This document shows positions 9,777 to 21,431 of a stretch of DNA of 64,000 nt, piece after piece. Source of the DNA: Ramlibacter ginsenosidimutans (GTDB lineage Bacteria > Pseudomonadota > Gammaproteobacteria > Burkholderiales > Burkholderiaceae_C). A program made the translations under genes and the position numbers. Numbering within the stretch: position 1 is the first letter of the stretch; each line of letters opens with the position of its first letter. The notes beneath the pieces were generated by a model, which was given only the letters and a program-made list of their open reading frames with translations, was not told the origin of the DNA and made no database searches. The stretch is taken from NCBI RefSeq assembly GCF_016654015.1, contig NZ_JAEPWM010000009.1, positions 164,661-228,660 on the forward strand, in the 5' to 3' direction.

Positions 9777-9991
9777 TTGGTTACATGCTAGTACTTTGTA
9801 CATCCTGTCACAAGACGCGCGCGCCGCAGTTTGACTCGCGCTCGCAACGAAACCGGCGCGCACCAGCGCACACTGCGCCGCACTGTTACAGGCACGCCGA
9901 AGAACGGTCGGCGGGTGCCGCCAGCCGGTCGCTCGCGCCGACGCAGCCGCTGCGCGCATTCCTGGCGCGCTCGTTGCTACGATGGTCAGAT

Positions 9992-12900
9992 ATGTCCATC
10001 CACGCTGCGCTGAACCACGTCACCCACTACCGCTACGACCGCGCAGTGAACCTGGGACCGCAGATGGTGCGGCTGCGCCCGGCCCCGCACTGCCGCAGCA
10101 AGGTGGTCTCGTACTCGCTGCGGGTCGAGCCGGCGACCCACTTCATCAACTGGCAGCAGGACCCGTTCGCCAACTTCCAGGCGCGGCTCGTGTTCCCCGA
10201 GCCGACGACGGAGTTCCGCGTGACCGTCGACCTCGTGGTCGAGATGGCGGTCTACAACCCCTTCGACTTCTTCCTGGAGCCCAGCGCCGAGAAGTTCCCG
10301 TTCCGGTACGCGCCCGAACTCGCCGAGGAACTCGTGCCCTACCTCGCGTGCGAGCCGCTGACGCCGCTGGTGGCCGATTACCTGGAACGGACCGATCGCA
10401 AGCCGCGCGCGACCATCGACTTCCTCGTGGAGCTGAACCAGCGGCTGCACCGCGACGTGCGCTACCTCATTCGCATGGAGCCCGGCGTGCAGTCGCCCGA
10501 GGACACGCTGCGCCTGGCGAGCGGCTCCTGCCGTGACAGCGGCTGGCTGCTGGTGCAACTGCTGCGCCGGCTCGGTCTGGCCGCGCGCTTCGTGTCGGGC
10601 TACCTCATCCAGCTCGCGCCCGACGTGAAGTCCCTCGACGGGCCCAGCGGAACGGAGGTCGACTTCACCGACCTGCACGCGTGGTGCGAGGTCTACCTGC
10701 CCGGCGCCGGCTGGATCGGGCTGGACCCGACCTCGGGACTGCTCGCGGGCGAAGGCCACATCCCGCTCGCCTGCACGCCGCAGCCTTCCGGGGCCGCCCC
10801 CATCGAAGGCGTCGTCGACGAGAGCGAAGTCGCGTTCAGCCACCACATGCAGGTCACGCGCATCCACGAGTCGCCGCGGGTGACCAAGCCCTACACCGAG
10901 GAGCAATGGGCCGAGGTGCTCGCGCTCGGGGCCGATGTCGATCGTGCACTGCAGGCCGGCGACGTGCGCCTCACCATGGGCGGCGAGCCGACCTTCGTGG
11001 CCGTGAACGACCGCGATGCGCCGGAGTGGAACACCGATGCGCTCGGCCCGACGAAGCGCGGCCTCGCGACGGAGCTGGTGCACAAGCTGCGCTCGGAGTA
11101 CGGCCAGGGCGGCTTCCTGCATTTCGGCCAGGGCAAGTGGTACCCCGGGGAACAGTTGCCGCGCTGGGCCCTCTCCATCTGCTGGCGTGCCGACGGCCAG
11201 GCCTGCTGGAAGAATCCCGCGCTGTTCGCCGACGAGCGCAACCCGAAGCGCCATACGAGCGCGGATGCGGAGCGCTTCATCCGCGCGGTCACCAGGCGGC
11301 TGGGCATCACGGACCAATACGTCAGGGCCGCGTACGAGGACGCCTACTATTACCTCTGGCGCGAGCGCAAGCTGCCGGTCAACGTCGATCCCTTCGACTC
11401 CCGCCTCGACGACGAACTGGAGCGCGCGCGCCTGCGCCGCGTATTCGAGCAGAAGCTCGACGCCGTGGTGGGCTACGTGGTGCCGCTGCAGGCGAAGGAC
11501 GAAGAGCCGCAGCGCGCCGCAACGACGTGGCAGACCGGGCCCTGGTTCCTGCGCGACGACCGCCTGTACCTGCTGCCCGGCGATTCGCCCATGGGCTATC
11601 GCCTGCCGCTGGACTCGCTGCCCTGGGTGCGGCGCGCGGACTATCCGCACCTGGTCCCGCGCGATCCCTTCGAGCAGGCGGCGCCGCTGCCCGTGGCCGC
11701 GCCATGGCGCACGCAACTGCCCGAGAATGCGCGCCTCGCCGAAGGCGGCATCGTCGCTCGCGCGGAGCGGCTGGCGCCACGCCCCCTGGACGACGCGGAA
11801 CTGGCCAACCTGCGCGGCGAGGCGGAGCCCTCGCACGCGCGCACCGTGGATGCGCGCACGCCGGGCCGGCACGAGTCGGCGCACTGGATCACGCGCACGG
11901 CCCTGTGCGTGGAAGTGCGCGATCCGCAGCGCGCCAACGGCCCGAAGGCAGAGCGCGAGCACGGCGGCAAGGGCGGCGTGCTCTACGTGTTCATGCCGCC
12001 GCTCGCCCGCCTGGAGGACTACCTCGAACTGGTGGCCGCGATCGAGGCGACCACCGAGGAGCTGGGCCTGCAGGTCGTGCTGGAGGGCTACCCGCCGCCG
12101 CGCGATCCGCGCCTGAAGCTGCTGCAGGTGACGCCCGACCCTGGCGTCATCGAGGTGAACATCCACCCCGCGCACGACTGGAACGAGCTGGTGCAGCACA
12201 CCGAGTTCCTGTACCAGGCCGCTTTCGAGTGCCGGCTCTCGGCCGAGAAGTTCATGACCGATGGCCGCCATACCGGCACGGGCGGCGGCAACCACTTCGT
12301 GCTGGGCGGCGCGACGCCTGCCGACTCGCCGTTCCTGCGCAAGCCGGAGCTGCTGGCGAGCCTGCTGCTGTTCTGGCACAACCACCCGAGCCTCAGCTAC
12401 CTGTTCAGCGGGCTCTTCATCGGGCCGACCAGCCAGGCGCCCCGCGTGGACGAAGCGCGCAACGACCAGCTCTACGAACTGGAGATCGCGCTGCGCGAGA
12501 TCGAGCGCAACCGGCAACTGCACGGCGAGGCGATGCCGCCCTGGATGGTGGACCGCACCCTGCGCAACATCCTGGTCGACGTCACGGGCAACACGCACCG
12601 CAGCGAGTTCTGCATCGACAAGATGTACTCGCCCGACGGCCCGACGGGGCGGCTCGGCCTGCTGGAGCTGCGCGCCTTCGAGATGCCGCCGCACGCGCGC
12701 ATGAGCGTGGTGCAGCAGTTGCTGATCCGCGCGCTGGTGGCGCGCTTCTGGCGCGAGCCCTATCGCGCCCCGCTCACGCGCTGGGGCACCGAACTGCACG
12801 ACCGCTGGCTGCTGCCCACCTTCATCTGGATGGACCTGCTGGATGTGCTCGAGGAGATGAAGGAAGCGGGCTACGCGTTCGACGCGTCCTGGTTCGCGCC

Positions 12901-13471
12901 GCACTTCGAGTTCCGCTTCCCGGTCGCCGGCGACCTGCAGGCCCTGGGCATGCAGCTCACGCTGCGCAATGCGCTGGAGCCCTGGCACGTGATGGGCGAG
13001 GAAGGCGCGGCCGGCGGCACGGTGCGCTACGTGGACTCGTCGCTCGAGCGCATCGAGGTGAAGGTGACGGGCCTGAACGCCAGCCGGCACGTGGTGACCG
13101 TGAACGGCCGCGCCCTGCCCCTGCAGCCGACGGGCACCGTGGGCGAGTTCGTGGCGGGCGTGCGCTATCGAGCCTGGCAGGCGCATTCGGCCCTGCACCC
13201 CACGATCGGCGTGCACGCGCCGCTCACCTTCGACATCGTGGACACCTGGATGAACCGCGCCATCGCGGGTTGCCAGTACCACGTCGCGCATCCGGGCGGC
13301 CGCAACTACGTGAGCTTCCCGGTGAACGCCTATGAGGCCGAGAGCCGGCGGCTCGCGCGCTTCTTCCGCATGGGCCACACGCCCGGTCGCCTCGAGGTTC
13401 CCCCCGCCACGATAGACGTGCCGGCGAGCCGCGAGTTTCCCTGGACGCTCGACCTGCGCCGCCCGGCCTAG
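9992..13471 (+). CDS. Transglutaminase-like protein with DUF2126 domain
   Basis: A 1159-residue cytoplasmic protein. The ATG at 9992 (MSIHAALNHVTHYRYDR) matches the typical N-terminal beta region of bacterial transglutaminase-like proteins; the frame extends 137 codons further upstream but that part overlaps the divergent promoter region. The papain-like core has Cys in SGSCRDSGWLLVQLLRRLG, His in LHAWCEVYLP and Asp in LDPTSG. From about residue 320 on, the DUF2126 part begins with GDVRLTMGGEPTFV and contains HTGTGGGNHFVLGG and VDVTGNTHRSEFCIDK. In other bacteria this family is encoded beside COG2307/COG2308 proteins, as here; the system is thought to form or cleave amide bonds, but the substrate is unknown. 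Confidence 0.9.
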   Translation: MSIHAALNHVTHYRYDRAVNLGPQMVRLRPAPHCRSKVVSYSLRVEPATHFINWQQDPFANFQARLVFPEPTTEFRVTVDLVVEMAVYNPFDFFLEPSAEKFPFRYAPELAEELVPYLACEPLTPLVADYLERTDRKPRATIDFLVELNQRLHRDVRYLIRMEPGVQSPEDTLRLASGSCRDSGWLLVQLLRRLGLAARFVSGYLIQLAPDVKSLDGPSGTEVDFTDLHAWCEVYLPGAGWIGLDPTSGLLAGEGHIPLACTPQPSGAAPIEGVVDESEVAFSHHMQVTRIHESPRVTKPYTEEQWAEVLALGADVDRALQAGDVRLTMGGEPTFVAVNDRDAPEWNTDALGPTKRGLATELVHKLRSEYGQGGFLHFGQGKWYPGEQLPRWALSICWRADGQACWKNPALFADERNPKRHTSADAERFIRAVTRRLGITDQYVRAAYEDAYYYLWRERKLPVNVDPFDSRLDDELERARLRRVFEQKLDAVVGYVVPLQAKDEEPQRAATTWQTGPWFLRDDRLYLLPGDSPMGYRLPLDSLPWVRRADYPHLVPRDPFEQAAPLPVAAPWRTQLPENARLAEGGIVARAERLAPRPLDDAELANLRGEAEPSHARTVDARTPGRHESAHWITRTALCVEVRDPQRANGPKAEREHGGKGGVLYVFMPPLARLEDYLELVAAIEATTEELGLQVVLEGYPPPRDPRLKLLQVTPDPGVIEVNIHPAHDWNELVQHTEFLYQAAFECRLSAEKFMTDGRHTGTGGGNHFVLGGATPADSPFLRKPELLASLLLFWHNHPSLSYLFSGLFIGPTSQAPRVDEARNDQLYELEIALREIERNRQLHGEAMPPWMVDRTLRNILVDVTGNTHRSEFCIDKMYSPDGPTGRLGLLELRAFEMPPHARMSVVQQLLIRALVARFWREPYRAPLTRWGTELHDRWLLPTFIWMDLLDVLEEMKEAGYAFDASWFAPHFEFRFPVAGDLQALGMQLTLRNALEPWHVMGEEGAAGGTVRYVDSSLERIEVKVTGLNASRHVVTVNGRALPLQPTGTVGEFVAGVRYRAWQAHSALHPTIGVHAPLTFDIVDTWMNRAIAGCQYHVAHPGGRNYVSFPVNAYEAESRRLARFFRMGHTPGRLEVPPATIDVPASREFPWTLDLRRPA

Positions 13472-13497
13472 GAGCGTCGGGCGATCACAACAAGCCG

Positions 13498-16155
13498 GTG
13501 GCCCGCACCCGGGCCGGATGGGAGAATCCCGGCGAAGTGGACTCCACCATCGACTCGCTGTTCGGTGCGCAGGCCGGCGAGACGCCGGCCGCGCTTGCCG
13601 CTGCACTGGCGCCGCCCGCCGCGCCGGGCCACTACGACGAACTGCGCGGCGGCGTCGCCGTGGCCGCGGGCCTCGCGCAGGACGGCAAGGGCATCGTCGG
13701 CGCCGACGCCCCCCCGGTCGCGCCCTGGGCGGGCTTCTTCGACCACCTCGGCACCGAAGGCTTCGCCGACCTGAACCGGCGCACCGCCGACCTGCAGCGC
13801 CAGGTGCGCGACAACGGCATCACCTACAACGTCTATGCCGACACCGGCGGCCCGCAGCGTCCGTGGTCGCTGGACCTGTTCCCGCTGATCCTCACGCCGC
13901 AAAGCTGGCAGCAGGTCGAACGCGGCGTGCTGCAGCGCGTGCGCCTGCTCGAGCGCATCCTCGAGGACGTGTACGGTCCGCAGCAGCTGCTCGCCCGCAA
14001 CCTGCTGCCGCCCGCGCTGGTGCAGGGCCATCCCGGCTACCTGCGCGCCCTGCACGGCGCGTCGCCGGCCGGCGGCCGCAGGCTGCACATCGCGGCCTTC
14101 GATCTGGCGCGCGACCCGTCCGGGGCGTGGTGGGTGCTGGGCCAGCGCACGCAGGCGCCGTCCGGCCTGGGCTACCTGCTGGAGAACCGGCTGATCATCT
14201 CGCGGCTGTTCCCCGAGGCCTTCAGTGAACTGAAGGTGCAGCGGCTCGCGGCCACCTACCGCTCGCTGCTGGAAAGCCTCATCGCCCTGTGCCCTGCGCG
14301 TGGCGAGGAGCCGCGCATCGTGCTGCTCACGCCCGGCCCGTACAACGAGACCTACTTCGAGCACGCCTATCTCGCGCGCTACCTGGGCCTGACGCTGGTC
14401 GAGGGCAGCGACCTCACCGTGCGCAACGAGCGCCTGTACCTCAAGACGCTCAACGGCCTGGAGCCGGTGCACGGCGTGCTGCGCCGGCTCGACGACGAGT
14501 TCCTGGATCCGCTGGAGCTGCGCGCCGATTCGCACCTGGGCGTGCCCGGCCTGCTGCAGGCGATCCGCGCCGGCAACGTGCTGGTCGCCAACAGCCCGGG
14601 CTCGGGCTTCCTCGAATCCACCGCCCTGCTCGGCTTCCTGCCCGCGCTCGCGCGCGAACTGCTGGGCGAGGAGTTGCAACTGCCCTCGCTCGCGACGTGG
14701 TGGTGCGGCGAGCGCGCGGCCATGCTGTCGGTGCTGCCGCAACTTGCCAGCAGCGTGATCAAGCCCACCTACGGCGGTCCCGGGCCGGGCACGGTCGTAG
14801 GCCGCCACCTCTCGCGCGCCCGCGTGGACGAGTGGGCCGGCCGCATCATGCGGCACCCCGAGCAGTACACCGTGCAGGCCTACCTGCCGCTGTCGCAGAT
14901 GCCCACCTGGAACAGCGGTCCGTCGGGCGACCGCATCCGCCCGCTGTCGCTGGTGCTGCGCGTGTTCGCGGTCTCCGACGGCGCGCAGGGCTGGCGCGTG
15001 CTGCCCGGTGGCCTGACGCGGATCGCGTCGCGCGACTTCGAGATCACGTCCATGCAGCGCGGCGGCAGCAGCGCCGACACCTGGGTGCTCACCGAAGGCG
15101 AGGTGGACCGCACCAGCCTGCTGCGGCACGCGCACCCGGCGGCCGACACGCCGCACCGCAGCCGCACCGTGACCAGCCGCGCGGCGGAGAACCTGTTCTG
15201 GCTGGGCCGCTACACCGAGCGCACGGAGAACACCTCGCGGCTGGCCCGCCTGGCGATCCAGGCGCTCACGGGCGAGGACCAGTCCTCGCTGCCGCTGCTG
15301 GCGTGGATGAGCGAGGCTGCGGTCGCCAACGGCCTGGTGCTGCCGGCCGTGCCGACGGCGACCCAGGCGCGGCGGGTTTTCGAGCGCTCGCTGGTCGCGG
15401 GCCTGAGCGCAACGCCCAAGGTCGCGAGCGTGGGCTACAACCTCGCCGCGCTGCGCGATGCCGCCGCCGCCGTGCGCGAGCGGCTGTCGCAGGAGCAGTG
15501 GAACCTGATCGTGCGGGCGGAACAGGAGTTCCGGCTCGCCTGCGCCTCCTGCACCGGCGAGGGTGACTACTCGCCGGTCGAAGCCGTGCGCGTGCTGGAG
15601 ATGCTCTCGAGCCACACCGCGGCGATGACCGGCGCGCAGACCGACCGCATGACGCGCGACGACGGCTGGCGGCTGCTCTCGATCGGCCGCCACCTGGAGC
15701 GCCTGGGCTTCCTCGCGCAGGCGCTGGCGAGCGCCGTGCAGACGGGCGCCGTCTACGACGAGGCCGGCTACGAAGCCGTGGTGGCGCTGTTCGACAGCAC
15801 CATCACTTTTCACGCGCAATACCAGCAGCGCCATGACATGCCGGCGCTGGTCGACCTGCTGGTGCTCGATCGCGACAACCCGCGCTCGCTGGGCTGGGTG
15901 GCGCAAACGCTGCGCGGCCGGCTGGCGCGCCAGGCCAACTCTCCGGCGGGCGTCGTGCCGGTACTGGCGATGACGGTACCCGACCCGCAGCACTGGAGCC
16001 TCGAGTCGCTGTGCGAGCGCGACGAGGACGGCCGGCATGCGCGCCTGCTGGAGTTGCTGCAGCACTGCGTCGACGCCTCGTTCCGGCTGTCCGACGACCT
16101 GAGCGCGCGCTACTTCGCGCATTCGTCGGACGCGCGCTACTCCGTGGGTGCATGA
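13498..16155 (+). CDS. Circularly permuted ATP-grasp protein fused to alpha-E domain
   Basis: An 885-residue fusion of COG2308 (circularly permuted ATP-grasp, about residues 90-560) and COG2307 (all-helical alpha-E, about residues 565-885). Recognisable segments are VRDNGITYNVYAD, LLTPGPYNETYFEH, LGVPGLLQAIRAGNVLVANS, IKPTYGGPGPGT and, at the domain junction, SRAAENLFWLGRYTERTE. ATP-grasp proteins of this class are predicted amide/peptide ligases. Two in-frame GTG starts are possible, 13498 and 13537; the second opens at VDSTIDSLF. The stop overlaps the ATG of the following transglutaminase (ATGA). Confidence 0.9.
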   Translation: MARTRAGWENPGEVDSTIDSLFGAQAGETPAALAAALAPPAAPGHYDELRGGVAVAAGLAQDGKGIVGADAPPVAPWAGFFDHLGTEGFADLNRRTADLQRQVRDNGITYNVYADTGGPQRPWSLDLFPLILTPQSWQQVERGVLQRVRLLERILEDVYGPQQLLARNLLPPALVQGHPGYLRALHGASPAGGRRLHIAAFDLARDPSGAWWVLGQRTQAPSGLGYLLENRLIISRLFPEAFSELKVQRLAATYRSLLESLIALCPARGEEPRIVLLTPGPYNETYFEHAYLARYLGLTLVEGSDLTVRNERLYLKTLNGLEPVHGVLRRLDDEFLDPLELRADSHLGVPGLLQAIRAGNVLVANSPGSGFLESTALLGFLPALARELLGEELQLPSLATWWCGERAAMLSVLPQLASSVIKPTYGGPGPGTVVGRHLSRARVDEWAGRIMRHPEQYTVQAYLPLSQMPTWNSGPSGDRIRPLSLVLRVFAVSDGAQGWRVLPGGLTRIASRDFEITSMQRGGSSADTWVLTEGEVDRTSLLRHAHPAADTPHRSRTVTSRAAENLFWLGRYTERTENTSRLARLAIQALTGEDQSSLPLLAWMSEAAVANGLVLPAVPTATQARRVFERSLVAGLSATPKVASVGYNLAALRDAAAAVRERLSQEQWNLIVRAEQEFRLACASCTGEGDYSPVEAVRVLEMLSSHTAAMTGAQTDRMTRDDGWRLLSIGRHLERLGFLAQALASAVQTGAVYDEAGYEAVVALFDSTITFHAQYQQRHDMPALVDLLVLDRDNPRSLGWVAQTLRGRLARQANSPAGVVPVLAMTVPDPQHWSLESLCERDEDGRHARLLELLQHCVDASFRLSDDLSARYFAHSSDARYSVGA

Positions 16156-17081
16156 CCATGCTGCTGCGCGTGGAGCACGAAACCAGCTACGAGTACGTAC
16201 CCATGGTGCGCACGGCGCAGCACATGGCGCACCTGAAGCCGGCCGACCGCGACGGGCAGAAGCTGCTGCGGCACGAACTCGCGATCGCGCCGGAGCCCGC
16301 GCAGTGCACGGAGTCGATCGACGTCTTCGGCAACACGCGCAGTTTCTTCAGCCTCGAGTACGCGCACGACTTCCTGCAGGTCCGCGCCGAAAGCCTGGTG
16401 GCGACCGCCGCACGGGCGCAGCCGGCCGACAGCCTGCCCTGGGAGGACGCGGCAGAGAGCATGCGGTACCACCGCACCGCGCTCTACGATCCGGCCGCCG
16501 AATTCGCCTTCGCCTCGCCCTACGTGCCGCGCGACGATGCGTTCGCCGAATACGCGCGGGCCAGTTTCGCACCCGGGCGGCCGCTGCTGGATGCCGCGCG
16601 CGCGCTGATGCATCGCATCCACGCGGACTTCGAGTACGAGACCACCGCCACCGACGTCAACACGCCCGCGCTCGAGGCGCTCGCGCTGCGCAAGGGCGTG
16701 TGCCAGGACCTGGCGCACGTGATGCTGGGCTGCCTGCGCAGCCTGGGCCTGCCCGCGCGCTACGTCAGCGGCTACCTGCTGACGGAGCCGGCGCCCGGCC
16801 GGCCGCGGCTGCTCGGCTCCGACGCCTCGCATGCCTGGGTGGGCGTGTACCTTCCCACGCCGCAGGGCCGCGGCAGCTGGGTCGACCTGGATCCGACCAA
16901 CGAGCGGCTCGCCGGGGAAGACTACGTGACGCTGGCGATCGGGCGCGACTACTCGGACGTCTCGCCCATGCGCGGCGTGATCCACGGCGGCGCCAACCAC
17001 TCGCTGCGCGTCGCCGTCACGGTCGCGCCTGCCGAGCAGGTCGCGGCCCCTGGCACGCCGCGGAAGACCCGCGACGAATGA
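16152..17081 (+). CDS. Transglutaminase-like family protein
   Basis: A 309-residue protein with the bacterial transglutaminase N-terminal beta region (MLLRVEHETSYEYVP) and papain-like core at about residues 150-240: Cys in RKGVCQDLAHVMLGCLRSLG, His in DASHAWVGVYLP and Asp in DLDPTNE. No signal peptide. The ATG at 16152 overlaps the preceding stop, so it is translationally coupled to the ATP-grasp/alpha-E gene. It is the second, shorter transglutaminase of the operon; two transglutaminases bracketing the ligase suggest paired formation and processing of one product, though that is inference. Confidence 0.92.
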   Translation: MTMLLRVEHETSYEYVPMVRTAQHMAHLKPADRDGQKLLRHELAIAPEPAQCTESIDVFGNTRSFFSLEYAHDFLQVRAESLVATAARAQPADSLPWEDAAESMRYHRTALYDPAAEFAFASPYVPRDDAFAEYARASFAPGRPLLDAARALMHRIHADFEYETTATDVNTPALEALALRKGVCQDLAHVMLGCLRSLGLPARYVSGYLLTEPAPGRPRLLGSDASHAWVGVYLPTPQGRGSWVDLDPTNERLAGEDYVTLAIGRDYSDVSPMRGVIHGGANHSLRVAVTVAPAEQVAAPGTPRKTRDE

Positions 17082-17154
17082 CACAATGCTTCGTCATCGG
17101 CGAAGCGTGTCATGGCGCGCGTCGCCCGGGATCCTTCGTCACCAGGAGCAGAAC

Positions 17155-17607
17155 ATGAGCGTCTACGACAAGCTGAAAGAACTGAACATCACCCTGCCGC
17201 CGGTAGCGACACCGGCCGCGGCCTACGTGCCCTTCGTGCGCACCGGCAACCTGGTGTTCCTGTCCGGGCACATCGCGAAGAAGGACGGCAAGGCCTGGGT
17301 CGGCCAGCTGGGCCGCAACCTGCAGACCGAGGAAGGCAAGCAGGCAGCCCGCGCGATCGCGATCGACCTGATGGGCACGCTGCATGCGGCCGTCGGCGAC
17401 CTGGACAAGGTCAAGCGCATCGTGAAGGTCATGAGCCTGGTGAACTCCACGCCGGACTTCACCGAGCAGCACCTGGTCACCAACGGCGCGAGCGAGCTGT
17501 TCGCGCAGGTCTTCGGCGACAAGGGCTCGCACGCGCGCAGCGCCTTCGGCGTCGCGCAGATCCCCATGGGCGCCTGCGTGGAGATCGAGCTGATCGCGGA
17601 AGTCTGA
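17155..17607 (+). CDS. RidA family (YjgF/YER057c/UK114) protein
   Basis: A 150-residue member of the RidA superfamily, whose founding members hydrolyse reactive enamines/imines. The chorismate-mutase-like fold is recognisable from LVFLSGHIAKKDGKAWVG, VGDLDKVKRIVKVMSLVNS and the C-terminal HARSAFGVAQIPMGACVEIE, which holds the substrate-binding Arg. It is longer than canonical RidA (about 128 residues) and belongs to a longer subgroup, so its exact activity is unknown. The start at 17155 is set by an AGGAG seven nucleotides upstream. It lies 73 nt after the transglutaminase gene and may be read through from it. Confidence 0.9.
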   Translation: MSVYDKLKELNITLPPVATPAAAYVPFVRTGNLVFLSGHIAKKDGKAWVGQLGRNLQTEEGKQAARAIAIDLMGTLHAAVGDLDKVKRIVKVMSLVNSTPDFTEQHLVTNGASELFAQVFGDKGSHARSAFGVAQIPMGACVEIELIAEV

Positions 17608-17617
17608 CCGTCCTGCT

Positions 17618-17637
17618 CCCTCCCCCGGAGGGGAGGG
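17618..17637. repeat. GC-rich inverted repeat CCCTCCCC-cgga-GGGGAGGG
   Basis: A perfect 8-bp inverted repeat with a 4-nt loop, between the convergent ridA-family gene and the 67-residue ORF. It is followed by no T-run, so it is not a classical terminator, but it could block both transcripts. A close relative with 7-bp arms lies at 27163-27182. Confidence 0.7.
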
Positions 17638-17647
17638 AATGGGGCAA

Positions 17648-17847
17648 CTACTCGTCCAGCAGCCCGCCGCGATAGAAGCTGTACGCCGTGCCGTCGTGCA
17701 GGTAGAAGAAACCGTCGGCGCAGCCGTCCTTGCCGGGGAAGAACTCGCGGTACTTCTTCGGCACGAGCCGTTCCAGTTCCTCGTCCGACAGCTCGTCGAA
17801 CTCCTGTGGCGTGATCGGCCGGCCGGCCCGCAGGGAGCGGCGCTCCA

Positions 17848-17851
<4 letters not shown>
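17648..17851 (-). CDS. Conserved-looking small hypothetical protein (67 aa)
   Basis: The double ATG at 17851 overlaps the parC stop (ATGA), so translation is probably coupled to parC. The product is charged, with no signal or membrane segment: an acidic helix ([17 protein letters not shown]), then a compact C-terminus rich in Gly, Phe and Tyr ([20 protein letters not shown]). I do not recognise a family. The tight overlap and non-random amino-acid order argue that it is real. Confidence 0.6.
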
Positions 17852-20199
<2,348 letters not shown>

Positions 20200-20214
20200 G
20201 GTCTGTCGTCGTTC

Positions 20215-21387
20215 TCAGGGGGTCGGGTTCAATAGGTCGGGTACCGTCGGGAGTTCGTCCTGGGCCACGGTGACGATGCGCCGCTCGGACCCGGCGCGCA
20301 GCTCCTGGTCCATGCGCAGGTTCAGCTTGTACAGCAACTCCCTGGGCGGGGTGTCGTCCACGGGGATGGTGCCCAGCACGATGCGAAAGCGCAGGTACTC
20401 CGCGCGCGCCGCTTCCAGCGGCTCCTTCAGGCCGGCCACGAGGATGCGCGTCGCCACCGTCGCCGCCGCCTCGCCGGGCGCGGCGCCCTCGGCGAGCACG
20501 CCGATGCGCGAGTGCGCCAGGCGCGCGGCGACGTCGCCGTCGCGCATCAGCGACTCGCGCACGCGGCTCGCCGCCGCCAGCACGGCGGACTCCGCCGCCT
20601 CGAGGCCGAACTCCGTGGCGATGGCGGGCAGGTTCTCGATGTGCACCACCATCAGCACGCTGGGATGGCCGTAGCGGCGCGTGAGGTAGCGCGCGGCCAG
20701 CATGCGCTGCGCCAGCACCAGCGGCGTCGCCAGCCCCGTGAGCGGGTCCACCGTGTTGCTGCCCTGCACCCGCGCACGCGTCTCGCCGAAGATGCGCCCG
20801 CGCCAGCCGGTGCCGACGTAGGTGCACGTCGCCCAGACGGTGAGCAGCGCCGCCAGCCGCACTGCGTCGTCGATGTCGTACGGCGGCTTGTCGACGACGA
20901 CCGCGAGGCCGGCGAGCGCCAGCGCGGCGAGGCCGGGCAGCAGCCACCACACCCACGGCTGGCTTTGGCGCCACGCGCGCAGCAGCACCAGGATCACGAG
21001 CGCGATCCACAGCACCATGCCGCCCGCCAGCGCCCACGGGCTGTACACCGCCCCGATGGCCAGCAACGGCAGCACCAGCGCGCTCACGGCGAGCAGCCAG
21101 CGCCGCAACTGCCGCAGGCCGCCGCCGTGGCTCACCAGGTCCATGAGCTGCAGGCCCGCGAGCGCGGGAACCAGCAGCAGCACGGCCGGCGGCAGCAGCG
21201 GATGGTTGCCGATCACCGCCTGGACGGCCACGACGGCCATCAGCGTCGCCGCCGCGTGCAGCAGCAGCGCGCGCTCGCGGTGGACGTTGGCGTTGATCAC
21301 GCACAGCACCACGAGCAGCACCTGCGCACCGACGCAGGCGCCCAGCCAGAGCTGCTCGGGATCGATGCGGTCGGTCATGGGCGCCAC
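20215..21387 (-). CDS. Membrane protein with degenerate GGDEF domain
   Basis: A 390-residue protein with about six hydrophobic segments in residues 10-190 followed by a GGDEF-like domain. The entry motif of diguanylate cyclases is clear (DPLTGLATPLVLAQRM), but where the GG(D/E)EF signature should stand the sequence reads ARLAHSRIGVLAEG, so the active site is lost. It is therefore unlikely to make c-di-GMP; it could bind a nucleotide or act structurally. An alternative start is the ATG four codons on (MTDRIDPEQ). It ends 15 nt before parC, in a probable parE-to-parC operon. Confidence 0.75.
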   Translation of the reverse strand: MAPMTDRIDPEQLWLGACVGAQVLLVVLCVINANVHRERALLLHAAATLMAVVAVQAVIGNHPLLPPAVLLLVPALAGLQLMDLVSHGGGLRQLRRWLLAVSALVLPLLAIGAVYSPWALAGGMVLWIALVILVLLRAWRQSQPWVWWLLPGLAALALAGLAVVVDKPPYDIDDAVRLAALLTVWATCTYVGTGWRGRIFGETRARVQGSNTVDPLTGLATPLVLAQRMLAARYLTRRYGHPSVLMVVHIENLPAIATEFGLEAAESAVLAAASRVRESLMRDGDVAARLAHSRIGVLAEGAAPGEAAATVATRILVAGLKEPLEAARAEYLRFRIVLGTIPVDDTPPRELLYKLNLRMDQELRAGSERRIVTVAQDELPTVPDLLNPTP

Positions 21388-21431
21388 GGAACGTCCCGGC
21401 CGGGCGCGGTCGGGGTCTGCACGTCCATCGC

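Noticed and set aside
9581..9991. N-terminal extension of the DUF2126 transglutaminase by 137 codons
   Set aside because: Arg/Ala-rich, overlaps the divergent kinase gene and promoter region; the conserved N-terminus starts at 9992.
9986..13606. 1206-codon open frame on the minus strand opposite the DUF2126 transglutaminase
   Set aside because: Composition is His/Arg/Gln/Val-rich with no domain, typical of an antisense shadow in GC-rich DNA; the plus strand has clear catalytic motifs.
20215..21387. Active diguanylate cyclase
   Set aside because: The GGDEF signature itself is absent, although the flanking DPLTGL motif is present.
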